A DNA stretch of 64,000 nucleotides from Planctomyces sp. GTDB lineage: Bacteria > Planctomycetota > Planctomycetia > Planctomycetales > Planctomycetaceae. The DNA lies in assembly GCA_019636235.1 (NCBI GenBank), contig JAHBXW010000025.1, forward strand, positions 1 to 64,000. Reading direction: 5' to 3'. Under the pieces are notes generated by a model. It saw nothing but the letters and a program-made list of their open reading frames with translations. It searched no databases and was not told where the DNA came from. A program made the position numbers and the translations under genes. This document shows, piece by piece, positions 60,664 through 64,000 of this stretch; the stretch's first letter is position 1, and each line of letters starts with the position of its first letter.

Positions 60664-61650
60664 ATGTCGAGTTATTCGCGAGAACTGGAAGCGGCGCTGG
60701 AAGCGGTCCGTGAAGCAAGTCTGGTTTGCCGGCGCGTGCAGCGCGAGCTGGCCGGGGCCGCGCTTCAGAAAGAAGACAAGAGCCCCGTCACGGTCGCCGA
60801 TTTCGCCAGCCAGGCGATCGTCTGCCGCGTGCTGGCCGAACGCTGCTCCGGCGACCCGATCATTGGCGAAGAGACGGCCAGCGATCTGTTGAGCGAGGAG
60901 CGCCGTCCGTTCCTGGATCAGGTCGTGTCGCAGCTGCAGGAGGTCGCACCGGGGGCGACGCGGGAGGCCGTTTGCGGCTGGATCGACGCTGGCCTGGGGG
61001 AGTCGGCCGGCCGGTTCTGGACGCTCGACCCGATCGACGGAACCAAGGGTTTTCTCAGGGGAGAGCAGTATGCCGTGTCGCTGGCGCTGATCGTCGACGG
61101 ACAAATTCAGGTCAGCGTGCTGGGCTGTCCGAATCTGTCTGTCGAAGCGGGCGGGAGCGCGGCGGGCGCGGTGTTTTCGGCCGTGCGGGGCGAGGGGGCC
61201 TGGGTGCGCGCGTTGGACGACATGTCGGCGCCGGCGCGGGGCGTGAAGGTCAGCGACGTGTCCGAGGCCAGCGCGATCCGGATCTGCGAGAGCGTGGAGT
61301 CGGGGCACAGCGCGCATGGCCGCTCGGCGACGATCGCCTCACTGCTGGGGACGACGGCGCCGGCGGTGCGTCTGGACAGTCAGGCGAAGTACGCGGTCGT
61401 GGCGCGCGGCGAAGCGGACGTGTACCTGCGGCTGCCGACGCGTCCGGGCTATCGCGAGAAGATCTGGGATCACGCGGGGGGCGTGCTGGTCGTCGAGGAA
61501 GCGGGCGGGCGCGTGACGGACATTGAAGGCCGCGCGCTGGAGTTCATTCATGGCCGCGAGCTGACGGCGAATCGCGGCGTGGTGGTGACAAATGGACGTC
61601 TGCACGCGGCGGTGCTGGACGCGGTCGCGCGGACAGCGGAGTCGACGTGA
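60664..61650 (+). CDS. cysQ: 3'(2'),5'-bisphosphate nucleotidase (CysQ/HAL2 type)
   Basis: Magnesium-dependent phosphatase of the inositol-monophosphatase fold that turns PAP into AMP, releasing product inhibition in sulfate assimilation. Visible are KSPVTVADFASQAIVCR, GEETASD (Glu of metal site), WTLDPIDGTKGFLRGEQYAVSLALI in parts with Asp122-x2-Asp125, and WDHAGGVLVVEEAGG with Asp269. 328 residues, a HAL2-like length. The ATG at 60664 follows AGGA. sat, which begins the pathway that ends with PAP, is in the same window but not adjacent. Substrate PAP is inferred from family. Confidence 0.9.
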   Translation: MSSYSRELEAALEAVREASLVCRRVQRELAGAALQKEDKSPVTVADFASQAIVCRVLAERCSGDPIIGEETASDLLSEERRPFLDQVVSQLQEVAPGATREAVCGWIDAGLGESAGRFWTLDPIDGTKGFLRGEQYAVSLALIVDGQIQVSVLGCPNLSVEAGGSAAGAVFSAVRGEGAWVRALDDMSAPARGVKVSDVSEASAIRICESVESGHSAHGRSATIASLLGTTAPAVRLDSQAKYAVVARGEADVYLRLPTRPGYREKIWDHAGGVLVVEEAGGRVTDIEGRALEFIHGRELTANRGVVVTNGRLHAAVLDAVARTAEST

Positions 61651-62042
61651 GCGCGTTAGCGCGCGTGTCGTCAGTCGTCATGAACGATGATGAACGCGCG
61701 CGAGATCGCGCATCGAGCGCGGCGCGGCGCGCGAAGCGCCGTGAAACTCGCGCGCCGTTTCGCGCCGAAATGTTCAAAGGTTGTTCAAAAAAGACTTGCA
61801 CGCCAAAGACGATTTCGTAGGATGACGCCGTTCAATGTGTCCGCGACTGCAGATCAGAGGGTGACAGCACAACGAGAGACATGACTCTTTCCGCGTGCGA
61901 CGTCACAGACCTGCAGACACGAACACGCGGCTTGCCACGGTTGGTGAGCCGAACGCAATTCGAGTTGTGGTGGCTTGACCGATCTCTTGCCCGGTAGCAA
62001 CGGCAGGCACACCACACGGGGCATTGATTAGGAGGAGTTCAC
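61651..62042. other. Intergenic region and leader before the Lys/Ala peptide gene
   Basis: About 390 bases. The left part (61651-61775) is packed with GCGC and CGCG words. The middle (61780-61823) is A/T-richer and carries the promoter. The right part (about 61830-62042) is the probable 5' leader of the 23-residue peptide gene; it is less GC-rich and has GTGACAGCACAACGAG and TTGATTAGGAGGAG. I see no convincing structured RNA family or coding frame. Confidence 0.5.
61796..61823 (+). promoter_or_regulatory. Sigma-70-type promoter for the Lys/Ala peptide gene
   Basis: TTGCAC (61796-61801) and TAGGAT (61818-61823) are 16 nt apart, within an A/T-rich patch (TTGTTCAAAAAAG) that contrasts with the GC-rich surroundings. 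The expected transcript starts near 61830, about 210 nt before the GTG at 62043. Confidence 0.6.
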
Positions 62043-62114
62043 GTGGCTAAGAAGAAGGCAGCCAAGAGTGCAGCGAAGAAGCCCGCCAAGAAGGCTGCGA
62101 AGAAGAAGAAGTAA
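62043..62114 (+). CDS. 23-residue Lys/Ala-rich basic peptide (histone H1-tail-like)
   Basis: The peptide reads MAKKKAAKSAAKKPAKK followed by AAKKKK: twelve Lys, eight Ala, one Ser, one Pro and no acidic or aromatic residue. The start is a GTG at 62043 with a very strong ribosome-binding site (AGGAGGAG, 5 nt spacing), the stop is TAA at 62112, and a perfect terminator follows. Codons are AAG throughout for Lys. Its composition and AAKK-type repeats resemble the C-terminal tails of histone H1 and bacterial HU/Hc1-like proteins. A DNA- or RNA-coating role is inferred from composition only. It is a lone unit between cysQ and nadC. Confidence 0.72.
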   Translation: MAKKKAAKSAAKKPAKKAAKKKK

Positions 62115-62140
62115 TCTTCGAACTTCGCTTCGCACACTCC

Positions 62141-62169
62141 GAAAGCGGTCGACTCAATCGACCGCTTTC
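62141..62169 (+). terminator. Intrinsic terminator of the Lys/Ala peptide gene
   Basis: Perfect 12-bp stem (62141-62152 with 62158-62169, GAAAGCGGTCGA) with a CTCAA loop, then CTTCATTT. It starts 27 nt after the peptide stop codon and isolates the unit from nadC. Confidence 0.88.
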
Positions 62170-62252
62170 CTTCATTTCCGGGCCTGAAAAACACGGGTTT
62201 TTCCAAGGAAAACGGGTACATTCGAGCTGGTCCCCGCTCCGGAACTCCCGCC

Positions 62253-63149
62253 ATGACGCCTGACTTCTCCGACGCCGAACGCCGCTGCGCGGCCACGCTC
62301 ATCGACGCCGCGCTCGACGAGGATCTCGCTGGCCGGGACGATCTCACCACCAGCGCCGTCATCCCCGGCGAAGCCCGCGCCGAGGTCAACATCGTCGTCC
62401 GTCAGCCGGGCGTCGTGGCCGGACTCCCCATCGTGCCGCTGCTGTTCGCACGGCTCGATCGCGCGGTCGAAGTTGAACTGCGATCCGTCGATGGCGAGGC
62501 GCGCCGCGCGGGCGACGTCGTCGCCGCGCTGCGCGGCGGCACGCGATCGCTGCTCATCGGCGAACGCACGGCGCTGAACTTTCTGACGCGCCTCAGCGGC
62601 ATCGCGACGCTGACTCGCGCTTTCGTCGAGCGCATCGCCGGAACGCAGGCCCGCATTCTTGACACGCGCAAGACGCTGCCCGGCTGGCGGGCTCTCGAAA
62701 AGTACGCCGTCCGCTGCGGCGGCGGAGTCAACCATCGCTTCGGCCTCTACGACGGCGTCCTGATCAAGGACAACCACCTCGCCGCCTGGAGCGCGCAGCG
62801 CGAGCGTCCCTCGCTGGACGATGCCGTGCGCCGAGCGCGCGCCGCCGCGCCCCGCGGCGTGCCGATTGAAGTCGAAGTCGACACGCTCGATCAGCTCCGC
62901 GCCGTGCTGCCCGCCGGACCCGACATGGTCCTGCTCGACAACATGTCTCCCGCGCTGCTCGCCGCAGCCGTCGCGATCCGCAATGACGTCGCCCCGGCCG
63001 TGAAGCTCGAAGCGTCCGGCGGCGTGACGCTCGACACGGTTCGCGCGATCGCGGAATCCGGCGTCGACCGGATCAGCGTCGGCGCCCTCACGCATTCGGC
63101 CCCGGCCCTCGACCTCGCGCTCGACTGGGCGTCCGCGCTTCGCGAATGA
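62253..63149 (+). CDS. nadC: Nicotinate-nucleotide pyrophosphorylase (carboxylating)
   Basis: Makes nicotinate mononucleotide from quinolinate and PRPP in NAD synthesis. Marks are DEDLAGRDDLTTSAVIPGEARAE in parts, GERTALNFLTRLSGIATLTRAFVE, ILDTRKTLPGWRALEKYAVRCGGGVNHR (in parts: DTRKTLPGWR, GGGVNHR), DGVLIKDNHL, IEVEVDTLDQL, LDNMSP, LEASGGVTLDTVRAIAESGVDRISVGALTHS. 298 residues, normal. ATG at 62253. nadA or nadB is not adjacent. It is a single gene before an HD-domain gene. Confidence 0.96.
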   Translation: MTPDFSDAERRCAATLIDAALDEDLAGRDDLTTSAVIPGEARAEVNIVVRQPGVVAGLPIVPLLFARLDRAVEVELRSVDGEARRAGDVVAALRGGTRSLLIGERTALNFLTRLSGIATLTRAFVERIAGTQARILDTRKTLPGWRALEKYAVRCGGGVNHRFGLYDGVLIKDNHLAAWSAQRERPSLDDAVRRARAAAPRGVPIEVEVDTLDQLRAVLPAGPDMVLLDNMSPALLAAAVAIRNDVAPAVKLEASGGVTLDTVRAIAESGVDRISVGALTHSAPALDLALDWASALRE

Positions 63150-63179
63150 AGCCCGCCGGGCTCGACCGCGGAACGGGGA

Positions 63180-63208
63180 CTGACCGGCCGACGCACGCTC
63201 GATAGAAT
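63180..63208 (+). promoter_or_regulatory. Possible promoter of the HD-domain gene
   Basis: CTGACC (63180-63185) and TAGAAT (63203-63208) are 17 nt apart. The start near 63215 leaves a short leader before the ATG at 63239. Confidence 0.5.
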
Positions 63209-63238
63209 CGGCTGTCCTCCAGCCCAGCCCGGCCCCGC

Positions 63239-64000
63239 ATGCCACGCGACTTCTCCACGGAAAGCCTGTCCCACGACCCGATCCACGGGTATATCCCCTT
63301 CGTGTCTCGAAGCGGACTTCCCCCCGGCGAGGTGTCCGAACAGGAAATCATCGACCACCCCTGGGTCCAGCGGATGCGGCACATCCATCAGCTGCAGACC
63401 GCCTGGTGGGTGTTCCCCTCCGCCGAACACATGCGGTTTCAGCACGTGATGGGGGTCATGCACCTCGCGTCGCGAGTCATCGACGCCTGGTACGATTCGC
63501 TGTGCGACGCCTGCCCCAACGTCCCCTCCCGGCCCTGCGTCGAGAGCCTCGCGAGGCTGGCGGGACTGCTGCACGACGTCGGCCATGGTCCGTTCGGGCA
63601 TTTCTTCGACGACCACTACCTCGACCAGTTCGGCGTCACCCATGAGGACGTCGGGGCCGCGATCATCGAGCACGAGCTGGGCGACCTGCTGCGGCGGATC
63701 CGCCGCAACCCGAACGGTCGGCTCCAGCCGCTGGAGGAGATCGATCCGCGGCAGGTCTCATTTCTGATCCGCCGCCCGCGTTCCACGGAATCGGCCGAGG
63801 GGCATCCGCTGTGGCTGCAGAAGCTGCGGTCGCTGTTCAGCGGCATCTACACCGTCGACAACATGGACTTCGTGCTGCGCGACGCGTACATGACGGGCAT
63901 CAACACCCGGGCCGTCGATGTCGCGCGGCTGATCCACTACAGCCTGTTCACCCCCAGCGGGCTGACGATCCACGCCCGCGGCCTGCCGACGCTGATCCAC
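63239..64000 (+). CDS. HD-domain phosphohydrolase, 5' part (runs off the window)
   Basis: Open from ATG 63239 to the window end, 254 codons seen. An N-terminal HDPIHGYIPF segment is typical of SAMHD1/dGTPase-like proteins, followed by RMRHIHQLQTAWWVFPSAEHMRFQHVMGVMHLA. The HD pair is His112-Asp113 in GLLHDVGHGPFGHFFDDHYL, and HEDVGAAIIEHEL plus FSGIYTVDNMDFVLRDAYMTG follow, as in HD-domain dNTP triphosphohydrolases. The stop codon is beyond the window. Substrate (dNTP or other nucleotide) is inferred from family likeness. Confidence 0.88.
   Translation, partial: MPRDFSTESLSHDPIHGYIPFVSRSGLPPGEVSEQEIIDHPWVQRMRHIHQLQTAWWVFPSAEHMRFQHVMGVMHLASRVIDAWYDSLCDACPNVPSRPCVESLARLAGLLHDVGHGPFGHFFDDHYLDQFGVTHEDVGAAIIEHELGDLLRRIRRNPNGRLQPLEEIDPRQVSFLIRRPRSTESAEGHPLWLQKLRSLFSGIYTVDNMDFVLRDAYMTGINTRAVDVARLIHYSLFTPSGLTIHARGLPTLIH

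Noticed and set aside
61670-61760. Possible CRISPR-like or tandem repeat in the GCGC-rich stretch
   Set aside because: The GCGC words have no fixed period or repeat-spacer order; they are simple composition bias.

Overview
The window reads as chromosomal DNA from a GC-rich member of the Planctomycetota. The evidence is the gene families: a PSD1-type planctomycete cytochrome protein paired with a DUF1501 protein, a second DUF1501 gene, a DUF1570 peptidase-like gene, three ECF sigma factors, and many secreted proteins with CxxCH heme motifs. Genes are short operons or single units on both strands. I saw no rRNA, CRISPR array, insertion sequence, phage gene or integrase; two tRNAs are present (Thr-CGT and a CAT anticodon).

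Layout. 1-4.4 kb: the end of a hypothetical gene, an ECF sigma/anti-sigma pair and a di-heme cytochrome c peroxidase. 4.4-11.5 kb: tRNA-Thr, an amidohydrolase, an APC transporter, ybeY, a methyltransferase, spoVR and a CAT-anticodon tRNA. 11.5-16.7 kb: a lone DUF1501 gene, a folate cluster (pteridine-reductase-like SDR, folB, folK) and sat. 16.9-23.2 kb: secreted hypotheticals, an ECF sigma followed by a DUF1570 peptidase-like gene, an LRR protein and ftsY. 23.3-31.8 kb: a membrane-anchored protein with a transglutaminase-like stretch, a ParE/GyrB subunit, csrA with its own promoter, leader hairpin and terminator, a zinc-ribbon repeat protein, an ECF sigma and a membrane anti-sigma that ends in CxxCH, and glpF.

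31.9-40.7 kb looks like surface-polysaccharide and nucleotide-sugar metabolism: rfbA, a Gfo/Idh/MocA oxidoreductase, a DegT aminotransferase, a CapD-like dehydratase, a polytopic membrane protein and a HAD hydrolase. 40.7-46.5 kb holds a secreted hypothetical, a G8/CEMIP-like beta-helix protein and an EF-G-like GTPase. 47-52.5 kb: an SH3-like protein, an HtrA-like protease, trpE, a CPBP protease and trmB. 52.6-59.5 kb: a CAP-domain protein, the PSD1 + DUF1501 pair and a thioredoxin-CxxCH-PDZ fusion. 59.6-64 kb: thiL, cysQ, a 23-residue Lys/Ala peptide gene with strong expression signals, nadC and a truncated HD-domain gene.

The observations most worth following are the 23-aa Lys/Ala-rich gene with its promoter, roughly 210-nt leader and terminator; the csrA leader hairpin presenting AGGAT in its loop, which suggests autoregulation; the anti-sigma factor whose predicted outer face carries a heme-c motif; and the PTR1/FolM-type reductase inside the folate cluster. 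All functional statements come from reading motifs and context by eye; no database search was possible.
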